Positions 29,159 through 38,506 of a stretch of DNA of 64,000 nt are shown one piece after another (position 1 is the stretch's first letter; each line of letters begins with the position of its first letter). Where the stretch lies: assembly GCA_903824295.1 (NCBI GenBank), contig CAIJWE010000051.1:48798-112797 (forward strand), read 5' to 3'. The notes beneath the pieces were generated by a model. The model was not told the origin of the DNA. It saw nothing but the letters and a program-made list of their open reading frames with translations, and made no database searches. The stretch comes from an uncultured Chlorobiaceae bacterium. GTDB taxonomy: Bacteria > Bacteroidota > Chlorobiia > Chlorobiales > Chlorobiaceae. Position numbers and translations under genes: made by a program.

Positions 29159-30718
29159 ATGAAAAGTGAAAATTTGAGGGTCGCCGCCATCGATCTCGGA
29201 ACCAACTCCTTCCACATGATTATTGTCGAAGAGAGCCCGCAAAAAGGTATTGTTGAAATTGACCGTGTCAAGGATATGATCTGTATCGGTCGCGGCAGCA
29301 TATCCACAAAAATGCTCAATGAAGAGGCAATGCAGTCCGGTGTTGCCGCACTGAAAAATTTTCTTGTCCTTGCCCGGCAGCATGGTGTGGCACCCGAAAA
29401 TGTGCTTGCCTTCGCCACCAGTGCCATTCGCGAGGCAAAAAACCGCGGCGATTTTCTCCGTCTTGTCCGCGAAGAGACCGGCCTGAAAGTCAAGGTCATT
29501 TCCGGCAAGGAGGAGGCCGAATTTATCTACTACGGAGTTCGTAACGCCGTCAAGATTGGTAAAACCGCCGACCTTCTCTTCGATATTGGCGGTGGATCGG
29601 TCGAATTTGTCCTGGTCAACCAGAAGGGTGTACAACTGCTCGAAAGTCGCAAAATCGGCGTAGCAAGAATGTGCGAGCGTTTTATTGCCTCAGAACCCAT
29701 AAGTATCCGCGACATCCATCTCCTCGAACAGTTTTTTTCAGCAGAGATGGTCTCCGCCGTTGAAAAAGCCTCCCGTCTCAAGGTGACCAGAGCCATAGCC
29801 TCTTCAGGCACTGCACAGAATATCGCCCGCATGATCGTCTCCATGAGCGGACGGGAAAGTGACGCGTCGCTCAACAACAGCAGCTTTACCCGTCCGGAGT
29901 TTGATGCTCTGTATCAGGCCGTCATTCCGCTTGGAGGCGCCGAACGGAAAAAATTGACAGGTCTCGACGAAAAAAGGGTCGATCTCATTGTTCCCGGTCT
30001 TATTCTTATCGACATGATTTTCAGACTCTTCAATCTCCAGGAGATCGTCATTTCAGATTCCGCCCTGCGGGAAGGCATGGTGCTCCACTATCTGAAGCAT
30101 CGCATTGCTTCCGGTGCAAAGCGGGGAGATGAGGATGAACTCGACATCCGCCGTGAAAGCGTCGATGAGCTTGGTTTCCGATGTAACTGGACCCGCGACC
30201 ATGCCGAGCATATTGCCCGGCTCAGCCTTCAGCTTTTCGACAAGCTTGCACCTCTGCACCAACTCGAAAAGTCCTACCGCGAACTGCTCGAGTACGCAGC
30301 AATGCTCCACAACATCGGCACCTTTATCTCCATCTCATCCCATCACAAACATGGCCAGTACATCATTCTCAACGGAGAGCTTCGCGGATTTTCCCCTTCG
30401 GAGATTGAGATTATCGCCCATGTTGTCCGCTATCACCGCAAATCCCCCCCTTCCGAGCGCCACACAGCCTACAGTCTGCTCAAGCCGGCGCATAAACAGG
30501 CCGTCGACCTGCTTTCCGGCATTCTGCGCATTGCCAACGGTCTTGAACGTGGCCACCGCAAGAACATCCAGAAAATCAGCGTAGAGCTCAAGGAACGCAA
30601 CATAACGCTGCGTCTCAAAAGCAGTTTTGATCCAGATATTGAAATATGGGCGGCCGACCTGCTGAAATCATGGCTCGAAACCGTTCTCGACAAAACAATT
30701 ACCATCGTGCCGCTCTGA
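29159..30718 (+). CDS. Exopolyphosphatase / guanosine pentaphosphatase (Ppx/GppA) with HD-like C-terminal domain
   Basis: AIDLGTNSFHMIIVE, FATSAIREAKN, DIGGGSVEFVLV, LREGMVLHYL. Confidence 0.94.
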   Translation: MKSENLRVAAIDLGTNSFHMIIVEESPQKGIVEIDRVKDMICIGRGSISTKMLNEEAMQSGVAALKNFLVLARQHGVAPENVLAFATSAIREAKNRGDFLRLVREETGLKVKVISGKEEAEFIYYGVRNAVKIGKTADLLFDIGGGSVEFVLVNQKGVQLLESRKIGVARMCERFIASEPISIRDIHLLEQFFSAEMVSAVEKASRLKVTRAIASSGTAQNIARMIVSMSGRESDASLNNSSFTRPEFDALYQAVIPLGGAERKKLTGLDEKRVDLIVPGLILIDMIFRLFNLQEIVISDSALREGMVLHYLKHRIASGAKRGDEDELDIRRESVDELGFRCNWTRDHAEHIARLSLQLFDKLAPLHQLEKSYRELLEYAAMLHNIGTFISISSHHKHGQYIILNGELRGFSPSEIEIIAHVVRYHRKSPPSERHTAYSLLKPAHKQAVDLLSGILRIANGLERGHRKNIQKISVELKERNITLRLKSSFDPDIEIWAADLLKSWLETVLDKTITIVPL

Positions 30719-30820
30719 AATGAAGCCAGAGGCCGTAACGCAATTGATTATGGCCGCGTGGACAAAATTCCCGTATACGCCCGTGGACGAAATTCCCGTA
30801 TACACGCGTCGACGAAATTC

Positions 30821-30845
30821 CCGTAGGGGCGGGGTCATCCCGCCC
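30821..30845 (+). repeat. REP-like palindrome copy (GTAG subfamily)
   Basis: ccgtaggggcggggtcatcccgccc. Confidence 0.9.
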
Positions 30846-30943
30846 ATCCCCGTGTATGCAATATCCATCCCCATTCGTCCCATCCCCGTGAATGCAATAC
30901 CCATCGCATCCCGCCCATCCCCGTGAATGCAATTGATCATGGC

Positions 30944-30968
30944 GGGCGGGATGACCCCGCCCCTACGG
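30944..30968 (-). repeat. REP-like palindrome copy (GTAG subfamily), inverted relative to 30821-30845
   Basis: gggcgggatgaccccgcccctacgg. Confidence 0.9.
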
Positions 30969-31162
30969 ATTTTGGGGCAATTTGCAATTCCCGTATACGC
31001 GCGTGACGCAATATCCATCCCGATCAATGGCGCAATTTGCAATTCCCGTATGCGGGCGGGATTTTGGCGACGGGATCAACCATGGCACCTGATACAGAAC
31101 ACAAAAAAACTCCGTATATTGCGCCATGACAAAAAAATGCAACCCCATACCCTTCACCCATC

Positions 31163-31624
31163 ATGCGCGACCACACCCCCGACTTCAAAATGCATGAGCT
31201 GACCCTGCAGAACAAATCGCTCATTCGCCAAACCGTACAGCAACTGCTGGAGAAACTTGCCGCCGATGGCAAACTGACCTCCGACACCCTGCTTGAATTC
31301 TGGATAGAAGTACCCGGTATCAAGCGTGCAAGGGGAAGCTTCAGGGGCGGCTTTCTGATGCCCGACAGCTTTGTCTACATCAGCGACTATTTCAAGCCGG
31401 ACGCGCCAAACACCCTCACTCCTGGCGCGGCTTATGCTGAAGGGGAGGTGGAGCTTGAAAAGGTGTGGGATGACCTGCTCGATGAACTCTTCTACCAGAT
31501 CGAAATTTTCACCTCTCCGCTCTCATCGGGAAAAGGCATCACGCTTGAACTCTGGGCAGGCAACCGCCACCGGCCTGAAGGAGAGTGGATCTACGCCGTC
31601 GATCGTAAAGTGGAACTCGGTTAG
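31163..31624 (+). CDS. Hypothetical protein (153 aa)
   Basis: Clean ORF with ATG; no recognised family. Confidence 0.65.
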   Translation: MRDHTPDFKMHELTLQNKSLIRQTVQQLLEKLAADGKLTSDTLLEFWIEVPGIKRARGSFRGGFLMPDSFVYISDYFKPDAPNTLTPGAAYAEGEVELEKVWDDLLDELFYQIEIFTSPLSSGKGITLELWAGNRHRPEGEWIYAVDRKVELG

Positions 31625-32259
31625 CTCCTGGCGTTGTAGTCGCAGATGCTGCTCAGAGAGCAGTGTGCACAATCAGGCTTTTTCGCCTTGCAGGTGTAAC
31701 GACCGTGCAGCAGCAGATAGTGATGAAAGGGGAGCACCCACGCCTCGGGGATAATCTGCATCAGCCCCTTTTCGGTCTCTTCCACCGTGTTGGTCTGAAC
31801 CAGCCCGATCCGGTTCGAGACCCGGTGCACGTGGGTATCGACCGGCATGACCGGCAGACCAAAAGCGTTGCTCAGCACAACATTTGCTGTTTTTCGGCCA
31901 ACTCCCGGCAGGCTTTCAAGCTCCTCCCTCGTCCCGGGGACTTCACCATGAAAGCGCTCAACCAGAATCCGGCTCACCGCAAGGATGTTTTTCGCCTTAG
32001 TGTTGCAGTAATTGATGGAACGGACAAGGTTTCTCACCTCCTCAAGCTCCATGAGGCTCAAGCTTTCAGCATCCGGTGCACGCCGGAAAAGCTCCCGGGT
32101 AATGACATTGACCTGCCGGTCCGTTGCCTGGGCCGCCAGAACGGTGGCCACAAGCAACTGAAAAGGGGTGCTGTAGCAGAGCTCGCTCCTGGGGTTCGGG
32201 TATGCCGCTCCAAGCCGCTCATGAAGAAAAACAATTTTGGCTGCCGGGCTCTCTTTCAT
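31621..32259 (-). CDS. nth: Endonuclease III
   Basis: LLVATVLAAQATDRQVN, LPGVGRKTANVVLSNAFG, VDTHVHRVSNRIGL, C-x6-C-x2-C-x5-C cluster CKAKKPDCAHCSLSSIC. Confidence 0.95.
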   Translation of the reverse strand: MKESPAAKIVFLHERLGAAYPNPRSELCYSTPFQLLVATVLAAQATDRQVNVITRELFRRAPDAESLSLMELEEVRNLVRSINYCNTKAKNILAVSRILVERFHGEVPGTREELESLPGVGRKTANVVLSNAFGLPVMPVDTHVHRVSNRIGLVQTNTVEETEKGLMQIIPEAWVLPFHHYLLLHGRYTCKAKKPDCAHCSLSSICDYNARS

Positions 32260-32264
32260 GCTCC

Positions 32265-32780
32265 TCAGCTCTCGATTTTCGGGCTTTCTTCCTCGCTCTC
32301 AGCCTTCTGAAGCCTGGTCACCGACTGGTCAATCAGTCCCCGTCCGTTTTTATGCACCTTCCCCTCACCTTTGAGATCGTTGTAAATCGCATCAAGAATG
32401 CCATTGACAAACTTGCTGCTCTTATCGGTGCTGTTGAACTTCTTTGCAATTTCAATAGCCTCATTAATCGACACCTTGGGTGGAATATCCTCGCAGTAGA
32501 GAATCTCCGTCAGAGCCATGCGAATGATATTCTTGTCAATGATGGCAATACGGCTCATATCCCAGTTGAAGGTATGCTTCACAATATAGAGGTCAATCTC
32601 CTCCTTATGCTCCTTGATGTTTTTGAGAAGCGTATTGAAAAACTTCATGGCATTGGCATCGGCCAGAATCTCCTCGGTCAAAAGCCAGCCAGCCGCAGAG
32701 TCGATATCGGTATCACGGATTTCAATGGTATAAAGCGCCTGTAAAATCTTTTCACGTATTTGTCGTCGGTAGGTCTTCAT
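32265..32780 (-). CDS. nusB: Transcription antitermination protein NusB
   Basis: [51 protein letters not shown]; start trimmed. Confidence 0.93.
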   Translation of the reverse strand: MKTYRRQIREKILQALYTIEIRDTDIDSAAGWLLTEEILADANAMKFFNTLLKNIKEHKEEIDLYIVKHTFNWDMSRIAIIDKNIIRMALTEILYCEDIPPKVSINEAIEIAKKFNSTDKSSKFVNGILDAIYNDLKGEGKVHKNGRGLIDQSVTRLQKAESEEESPKIES

Positions 32781-32790
32781 AAAAGAGCAA

Positions 32791-33492
32791 TTAATTGATT
32801 GAGGAGTGGAGGATTTCATCGAGCACAACATCCGTTTGTCCGAGATTTTCATACAAAACATGCGGATGGTGCTTTTTCAGCTCCAGGGTTGAAAAATTTC
32901 CGGTCGCGACGGCAATGGACTTTGCGTTCAGAACCCTGGCACAGGCGATATCGTGTTCCGTATCACCGATGATGATAATATCGTGGTTTACAAATGTTGT
33001 GCCGGTCAGTTGGCGCGCTTTTTCGACCGCAACCGCCGGCAGTTCATTGCGAGTTGGTGCGTCATCAGCAAAGGCACCAAAGGGAAAGTAGTGGTTTATT
33101 TCAGGAAGAAGGAGCTTGTGCCGTCCAGAGGCTTCAAAATTTCCGGTCAAAAGAGCGAGCAGAACTTCGGAACGCCCCGAAAGCTCCTGAAGAAGTTCAG
33201 GTATTCCTACCATCAGTTGGACATCCGAGGCACGGGCACTCTGGCGGAACCGCTCAATATAGCACGCCTTGACGCGCTCGAATTTTTCAGCAATCTCACC
33301 CCTGTCGAGGCCCGCACACTGCAAGACCTCATAGATGATAACGCTGTCCATCTTGCCACAAAAATTGTGCGTTCCGGCGCTTCCCGGCGTGCCGTAGACC
33401 TCCGTCAGGGCATCAACAAGCACTGTTCGATTAATCTTGCTCACCGTAAGCAATGTTCCGTCTATATCAAATAACACAAGTTTCTTCAGCAT
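32791..33492 (-). CDS. HAD-family hydrolase (phosphoglycolate phosphatase-like)
   Basis: [34 protein letters not shown]. Confidence 0.9.
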   Translation of the reverse strand: MLKKLVLFDIDGTLLTVSKINRTVLVDALTEVYGTPGSAGTHNFCGKMDSVIIYEVLQCAGLDRGEIAEKFERVKACYIERFRQSARASDVQLMVGIPELLQELSGRSEVLLALLTGNFEASGRHKLLLPEINHYFPFGAFADDAPTRNELPAVAVEKARQLTGTTFVNHDIIIIGDTEHDIACARVLNAKSIAVATGNFSTLELKKHHPHVLYENLGQTDVVLDEILHSSIN

Positions 33493-33510
33493 AACATCTC
33501 TCGGAACCTA

Positions 33511-36500
33511 TCAAATCCTTATTTTTTCAAGTCTTACAGGAATCAGCCTCGACACCCCCTCCTCCTCCATCGTGACTCCGTAAAGCGCCTGGCAGGAGGC
33601 CATGGTTTTTTTGTTGTGCGTAACAATAATGAATTGGGTGTTATTCTCAAATTTTTTCAGGAGTTTAATAAAACGGGTGACATTCGCATCATCGAGCGGA
33701 GCATCCACTTCATCAAGAATACAGAAGGGGCTCGGCTTCACCAGATAAATGGCAAAAAGGAGCGAAAGTGCCGTCAGAGCCTTCTCCCCGCCACTTAACT
33801 GCTCAATCGAAAGAGGCTTTTTCCCCCTCGGCCTGGCCACAATCTCAATGTGGGCGTCAAGAGGATCTTCACCGGAATGAATAAGCAGATCCGCCTCATC
33901 CTCCAGCTCAAAGAGCTCCCGAAAAAGAGCAATAAAGTTTTTTCTCACCTCAGAAAATGTTGCCTCAAATTTTTGAAGCGCCGCCTTGTTGATCTCCTCA
34001 ATGGTTGACCGAAGCTCCCGCTCAGCCTTCTGCAGATCCTCCCGTTGCACGGTAAGAAAATCGAGCCGCTCTTTTTCCTCCTCATACTCATCAAGCGCCA
34101 ACTCATTGACCGCGCCAAACTGTTCACGCTGTTTCGTCAGCAGCTCAAGCTTCTCTTTGGCCTCATCGCGGTCAAAAGCCGCATCAAGCGGCGGCTCAGC
34201 CATCAAGGCAAGGTCGCAGTTATATTTTACCTGCGCCTCCGTAAACAGATGATCGAGCAACTGCTCCAGTTGCCTGGTGTCGTGGGTGAGGGTTGCGAGC
34301 AACTGCTGCCGGAGATCATGCTTCCGCCTCAGCTCCCTCAGCCCGGCCTGAGCGGTGTGATGCTGCGCCTGTCGCTCCCGATAAGCCAACCCAAGCTCAC
34401 CAACCCGTTTCTGCTCCCCGGCAGCTCCCAAAAGCAGCTCCTCCAGCTCCTTCTTCATCCCTTCCGAGGCTGTGCGGCCCATGTCCCGCTTTTTTTCAGC
34501 AACTGCACGTTCACTCTGGAGCCTTGTAATCTCCTCATGCAACGCGCTCCGGTTGCCGCCAGAAGCCGCAATGCTGAAGTTGAGTTTTTCAAGATCGCGC
34601 AACGCATCCTTGTAGCGGCTCTGACGGCTCTGCACCTCCCGGCCAAAAAGATGATGCCGGCTTTCAAGTGCGGTAAGATTCTCCTGCAGCAGACGAATCT
34701 TTTCACTGAACAGTGCTGCCGCCGACGCCTTGCAGTCGATACCAGGCAAGAGCGCCTGAAGCTCAGCCTCACAGGCCGATTTTTGCGCAACCATTGTCGC
34801 TTTTTCCGCTGCCGACTGTTCGCTCTCCCGCCTGCGGGCACTCTCCTCGGCATCCAGCCTGGCAGCCCTCTTCTCAATCGTCCCCAGTTCACCCGCCAAA
34901 CGCTCAACCTCCCGGCGCTCCTCATCCCCCCTGATCGAACCAAGCGACTTCTGCAGTTGCAGCAGCGCCTCCTCCTCCTTCGCTATCGTTTTTTCGAGCG
35001 CAGCCAGCTCTTTGCGGAGCGTCTCGCGCAGAGCCTTCCTCCCCAGCCGCAACCCCTCGCTGTTTTTTGAGCTTCCACCAAGAAGGAGCCCCCTGCCGGC
35101 AAACTTTTCACCCTCGACGGTAACAAACGAGCAGTCCGCATAGAGCAAGGCAAGCGATTCAGCCGTTTTAAGATCCGGCACCACATAGCTTTTGCCGAGC
35201 ATCAGCAGCAGGGCGTGATGCAGTTCCGGAGGATAATTGATCAGCTCAACCGTTTTCTGTGCGCCCGGAATCTCCGGATAATCAACCTCATTGCTCCGGC
35301 TCACCAAATCGAGCACCAGAAAATGAACCTTCCCCTTGTTGGAAATCCTCAGATTGGCAATACCCTCCTTCGCCTCCTGCAGCGACTGGCAGAGATAATA
35401 GCTCATACTGTCGCCAAGCGCCGCATTGACCGCTTTGCGGCAAGAACCCTCAAGCGAGAGAAGATCTGACAAACAGCCCAGCCCCGGCTTACCGCCCTTC
35501 TGCTTTTCAAGAAAGCCGATCCCCTCCGGCATTCCATCAAAATTATCAAGCACCGAGTTGGCCAGCAGAATCTGGTTCTGCACCTTCTCCCGCTCAGATC
35601 GCTTCAAAAGAAGAGCCTCCTGCATCTCCCTGATACGCCCATTCACCTCCTCAACCCGATCACGCGCAGCTTTTTCGCGCTCTTTCGCCTTATCAATCTC
35701 CCTTATTTTGCCCGAGGCCTCCAAGCGCAACTCCTCTTCAGCGCTGCGCGATCCCGCCCTCTTCTCCAGAGTGGCCGCCTCCTTTGCCTCAAGCCGCTCA
35801 ATCGTCGAACGCAGATACTCCCGCTTCGATTCAAGGCTGTGTTTCGTCAACGCCAGATGGTTAGCCTCACTCTGCTCCTCTGCGCAGAGCCTCCGCTCAC
35901 GCGCAAGCTCCTCCCGCTGCCGGCCGAGCGTCGTATTGAGTTCATCATACTCCGCAACAAGGCTGTGAAATGCCGCATGCAGCTCCTCGCACGCCGCCTC
36001 AGCAGGAGCTTTCTGCCGCAGCAGCTCCCGCTCGCGCAGCTCCTCTTCACCCATCTTCTGCTCTTTGTTGCTGATAATTGCCCTGAACCGGGCACTATCG
36101 GAGGCATGGTTTTTCTGCTGCTCCTCATGCTGCAACAGCGCCTTTTCAAGGCTGTGAATCCGCTGATTACTCTCGTTCAGGCGCTTCTGACTCTCCATCG
36201 TGGCGCTCTCCTCCTTCAAAAGCAGCAGCTCCCGCTCCTCAGCGGCACTCTCCTCCGTCGCAATTGCTGTCGCACAGGCATGATTCAGCCTCTCCTCCTC
36301 CCTGATGCGCTGCTGCATCGGCTCAAGCTGCTCGCGCAACTCCTCCATCCGGAACCACGAAAGCGCAAGATCAAGCTCACGAATCCTCTTTTTCAGCTCC
36401 CTCAGCTTCTCAGCCTTGCGCACCTGCAGCTTCAGGCTACGCACCTTCTTTTCAACCTCCGCCACCACATCATCAACCCGCGAAAGGTCGCGCGACGTAC

Positions 36501-37047
36501 TTTCAAGCAGCTTGAAACTCTGTTTCCGACGCTGTTTATAACGGGTTATCCCTGCCGCCTCCTCAAAAAGCTTGAGGCGCTCCTCACTCTTGTTGCTGAT
36601 AATCTCCTCAATCATCTTCAGCTCAATAACCGAATAGGCATCGCTCCCCATACCGGTATCGGTGAAAAGGTCAAGAATATCGCGCAACCGGCACGGTACC
36701 ATATTCAGCAAAAACTCACTCTCGCCGTTGCGGTACAGGCGGCGCGTAACCGTCACCTCCGTATACTCGACCGGCAGCACATTCCGATTATTCTCAATCG
36801 TCAAAGAGACCTCCGCAAGACTGAGCGGCTTGAGGTTTCTCGAACCATTAAAAATGATATTCTCCATCTTTGCCGACCGCAGCAGCGACGACTTCTGCTC
36901 GCCCAGCACCCAGCGCATAGCATCCACAACATTCGTCTTGCCGCACCCGTTAGGCCCCACAATAGCCGTAAGCCCCTTGTCAAACTTTATCCTGACACGA
37001 TGCGCAAAGCTTTTGAAGCCCAGAAGCTCAATTTTCGAAAGATACAT
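33511..37047 (-). CDS. smc: Chromosome segregation protein SMC
   Basis: MYLSKIELLGFKSFAHRVRIKFDKGLTAIVGPNGCGKTNVVDAMRWVLGEQ, hinge, LSGGEKALTALSLLFAIYLVKPSPFCILDEVDAPLDDANV. Confidence 0.97.
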   Translation of the reverse strand: MYLSKIELLGFKSFAHRVRIKFDKGLTAIVGPNGCGKTNVVDAMRWVLGEQKSSLLRSAKMENIIFNGSRNLKPLSLAEVSLTIENNRNVLPVEYTEVTVTRRLYRNGESEFLLNMVPCRLRDILDLFTDTGMGSDAYSVIELKMIEEIISNKSEERLKLFEEAAGITRYKQRRKQSFKLLESTSRDLSRVDDVVAEVEKKVRSLKLQVRKAEKLRELKKRIRELDLALSWFRMEELREQLEPMQQRIREEERLNHACATAIATEESAAEERELLLLKEESATMESQKRLNESNQRIHSLEKALLQHEEQQKNHASDSARFRAIISNKEQKMGEEELRERELLRQKAPAEAACEELHAAFHSLVAEYDELNTTLGRQREELARERRLCAEEQSEANHLALTKHSLESKREYLRSTIERLEAKEAATLEKRAGSRSAEEELRLEASGKIREIDKAKEREKAARDRVEEVNGRIREMQEALLLKRSEREKVQNQILLANSVLDNFDGMPEGIGFLEKQKGGKPGLGCLSDLLSLEGSCRKAVNAALGDSMSYYLCQSLQEAKEGIANLRISNKGKVHFLVLDLVSRSNEVDYPEIPGAQKTVELINYPPELHHALLLMLGKSYVVPDLKTAESLALLYADCSFVTVEGEKFAGRGLLLGGSSKNSEGLRLGRKALRETLRKELAALEKTIAKEEEALLQLQKSLGSIRGDEERREVERLAGELGTIEKRAARLDAEESARRRESEQSAAEKATMVAQKSACEAELQALLPGIDCKASAAALFSEKIRLLQENLTALESRHHLFGREVQSRQSRYKDALRDLEKLNFSIAASGGNRSALHEEITRLQSERAVAEKKRDMGRTASEGMKKELEELLLGAAGEQKRVGELGLAYRERQAQHHTAQAGLRELRRKHDLRQQLLATLTHDTRQLEQLLDHLFTEAQVKYNCDLALMAEPPLDAAFDRDEAKEKLELLTKQREQFGAVNELALDEYEEEKERLDFLTVQREDLQKAERELRSTIEEINKAALQKFEATFSEVRKNFIALFRELFELEDEADLLIHSGEDPLDAHIEIVARPRGKKPLSIEQLSGGEKALTALSLLFAIYLVKPSPFCILDEVDAPLDDANVTRFIKLLKKFENNTQFIIVTHNKKTMASCQALYGVTMEEEGVSRLIPVRLEKIRI

Positions 37048-37185
37048 CTGAACAATGAAGACAATAAGGGTTCGACAGTCACAATCCAGGCCAAAAACAC
37101 CAATGTAACAAAAAACAAACCCGCAAAAAACACCACCCCATACGGTCCATAATCATCCCACCACCCCCCCCCAAACCCGTCCATA

Positions 37186-37210
37186 CCGTAGGGGCGGGGT
37201 CATCCCGCCC
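37186..37210 (+). repeat. REP-like palindrome copy (GTAG subfamily) heading the left 40-bp array
   Basis: ccgtaggggcggggtcatcccgccc. Confidence 0.92.
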
Positions 37211-37370
37211 GCATTCCGCCAACCGCAAACCCCGGATGGTCATCCCGCCCCCATTCCGCAAACCGCAAACCCCGGTTGGTCATCCCGCCCGCATTCCCCA
37301 AACCCCAAACCCCAAATCGTCATCCCGCCCGCATTCCGCAAACCGCAAACCCCGAATCGTCATCCCGCCC
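37211..37370. repeat. Tandem array, four 40-bp units (left of RAYT)
   Basis: Units at 37211, 37251, 37291, 37331, each NCATTCCGCMAACCGCAAACCCCGRNTSGTCATCCCGCCC-like, exact 40-bp period. Confidence 0.92.
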
Positions 37371-37474
37371 AATATCCCGCAACAAATATTTATCATAATC
37401 GTATATTTAACGTATATTCTGGTGTTTGATCTGGCCGTGCAACAGAAAACCTGATTGAATTTATTATTTGACGG

Positions 37475-38185
37475 ATGTACGAACCACAAAAACATCACAG
37501 GCACTCCATTCGGTTGCAAGGGTATGATTATGCACAATCATGCGCCTGTTTTATTACCATCTGTACCCAAAACCGCCGAATGATGTTTGGCCACATTGCT
37601 GATGGAAAAATGACGTTGAATGATGCAGGCAACATCGTTCAGGATGTTTGGCATCAAATACAGGGTCATTTTCCAAATGTAATCACAGACGAATTTATCA
37701 TCATGCCCAACCACATTCATGGAATATTAATAACGGGGGTGGGCGGGATGAACGATGGGGTGGGCGGGATGAACGATGGGGTGGGCGGGATGAACGATGG
37801 GGTGGGCGGGATGAACGATGGGGTGGATCGGAATACCGATGGGGTGGATCGGAATATCGATGGGGTGGATCGGAATATCGATGGGGTGGGTCGGAATATC
37901 GATGGGAAGGGCGGGATGACCCCGCCCCTACGGTTATTGAATTCGATTGGGGATAATGAATGGTGCCAAAATCGCGTGCCAACGATTGGACAAATGGTTG
38001 GGTATTTCAAATACGGATCAACAAAAAAAATCAATGAAACCCGTAATTCAGGGATTCAAAAAATATGGCAACGAAATTATTACGAACACATTATACGCAA
38101 CGAATCAGAATTAAAACAAATCCATAAATACATACAAAACAACCCATTAAATTGGCAAAAAAACAAATTATATAACAACCCGTAG
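37475..38185 (+). CDS. REP-associated tyrosine transposase (RAYT; Y1_Tnp/TnpA-REP family) with internal repeat-encoded insert
   Basis: ITICTQNRRMMFG, EFIIMPNHIHGILI (HUH), IGQMVGYFKYGSTKKIN, WQRNYYEHIIRNESELKQIHKYIQNNPLNW; repeat-coded GVGGMND/GVDRNID segment between the HUH motif and the Tyr helix. Confidence 0.9.
   Translation: MYEPQKHHRHSIRLQGYDYAQSCACFITICTQNRRMMFGHIADGKMTLNDAGNIVQDVWHQIQGHFPNVITDEFIIMPNHIHGILITGVGGMNDGVGGMNDGVGGMNDGVGGMNDGVDRNTDGVDRNIDGVDRNIDGVGRNIDGKGGMTPPLRLLNSIGDNEWCQNRVPTIGQMVGYFKYGSTKKINETRNSGIQKIWQRNYYEHIIRNESELKQIHKYIQNNPLNWQKNKLYNNP
37739..37906. repeat. Eight in-frame 21-bp tandem repeats inside the RAYT ORF
   Basis: 4x gtgggcgggatgaacgatggg, 3x gtggatcggaatayCgatggg, 1x gtgggtcggaatatcgatggg. 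Confidence 0.95.
37909..37933 (-). repeat. REP-like palindrome copy inside the RAYT coding sequence
   Basis: gggcgggatgaccccgcccctacgg, encodes GGMTPPLR. Confidence 0.93.
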
Positions 38186-38204
38186 GGGCGGGGTCATCCC
38201 GCCC
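38180..38204 (+). repeat. REP-like palindrome copy overlapping the RAYT stop codon
   Basis: ccgtaggggcggggtcatcccgccc; RAYT stop TAG 38183-38185 lies in it. Confidence 0.93.
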
Positions 38205-38500
38205 GCATTCCGCCAACCGCAAACCCCGGGTGGTCATCCCGCCCCCATTCCGCCAACCGCAAACCCCGGGTGGTCATCCCGCCCGTATTTTGCAAAACAC
38301 AAAAACCCGCATCGTCATCCGCCCACAAATCCCAAAACGATGCACACATTAAACCCCGCATCATCATCCCGCCCGCATTCCGCCAACCGCAAACCCCGGA
38401 TGCTCATCCCGCCCCCAGTCCGCCAACCGCAAACCCCGGGTGGTCACCCCGCCCCCATTCCGCCAACCGCAAACCCCCCGCATCGTCATCCCCGCCCCCC
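38205..38500. repeat. Tandem array, about seven ~40-bp units (right of RAYT)
   Basis: Units start at 38205, 38245, 38285, 38325 (50-bp variant), 38375, 38415, 38455; same consensus as the left array. Confidence 0.9.
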
Positions 38501-38506
38501 GAGCAC

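Larger units (their letters stand above)
30740..31070. repeat. Complex minisatellite-like cluster (units GTGGACGAAATTCCCGTATACGC and CCATCCCCGTGAATGCAAT) bounded internally by inverted REP cores
   Basis: Three imperfect copies of (C/G)GTGGACRAAATTCCCGTA; repeated CATCCCCGTGAATGCAAT and GCAATTTGCAATTCCCGTAT. Confidence 0.75.

Noticed and set aside
30668-31202. Short ORFs such as MQIAPLIGMDIASRAYTG... and MKPEAVTQLIMAAW...
   Set aside because: Encoded by the minisatellite/REP cluster; low complexity and no domain.
34045-37152. Long + strand ORFs (341 aa and 437 aa)
   Set aside because: Antisense of smc; biased Leu/Gln/Arg composition typical of the complement of a coiled-coil gene.
37648-38034. 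Repetitive ORFs on both strands (WGGRDER..., SFIPPTP..., RSSRPPH...)
   Set aside because: Alternative-frame readings of the 21-bp repeats inside the RAYT gene; only the RAYT frame has homologous sequence on both sides.
37211-38500. CRISPR-like periodic arrays (40-bp period) around 37.2 and 38.2 kb
   Set aside because: The whole 40-bp unit is conserved, there are no variable spacers, no cas genes are nearby, and the unit contains the REP half-palindrome; these are REP-derived tandem repeats.
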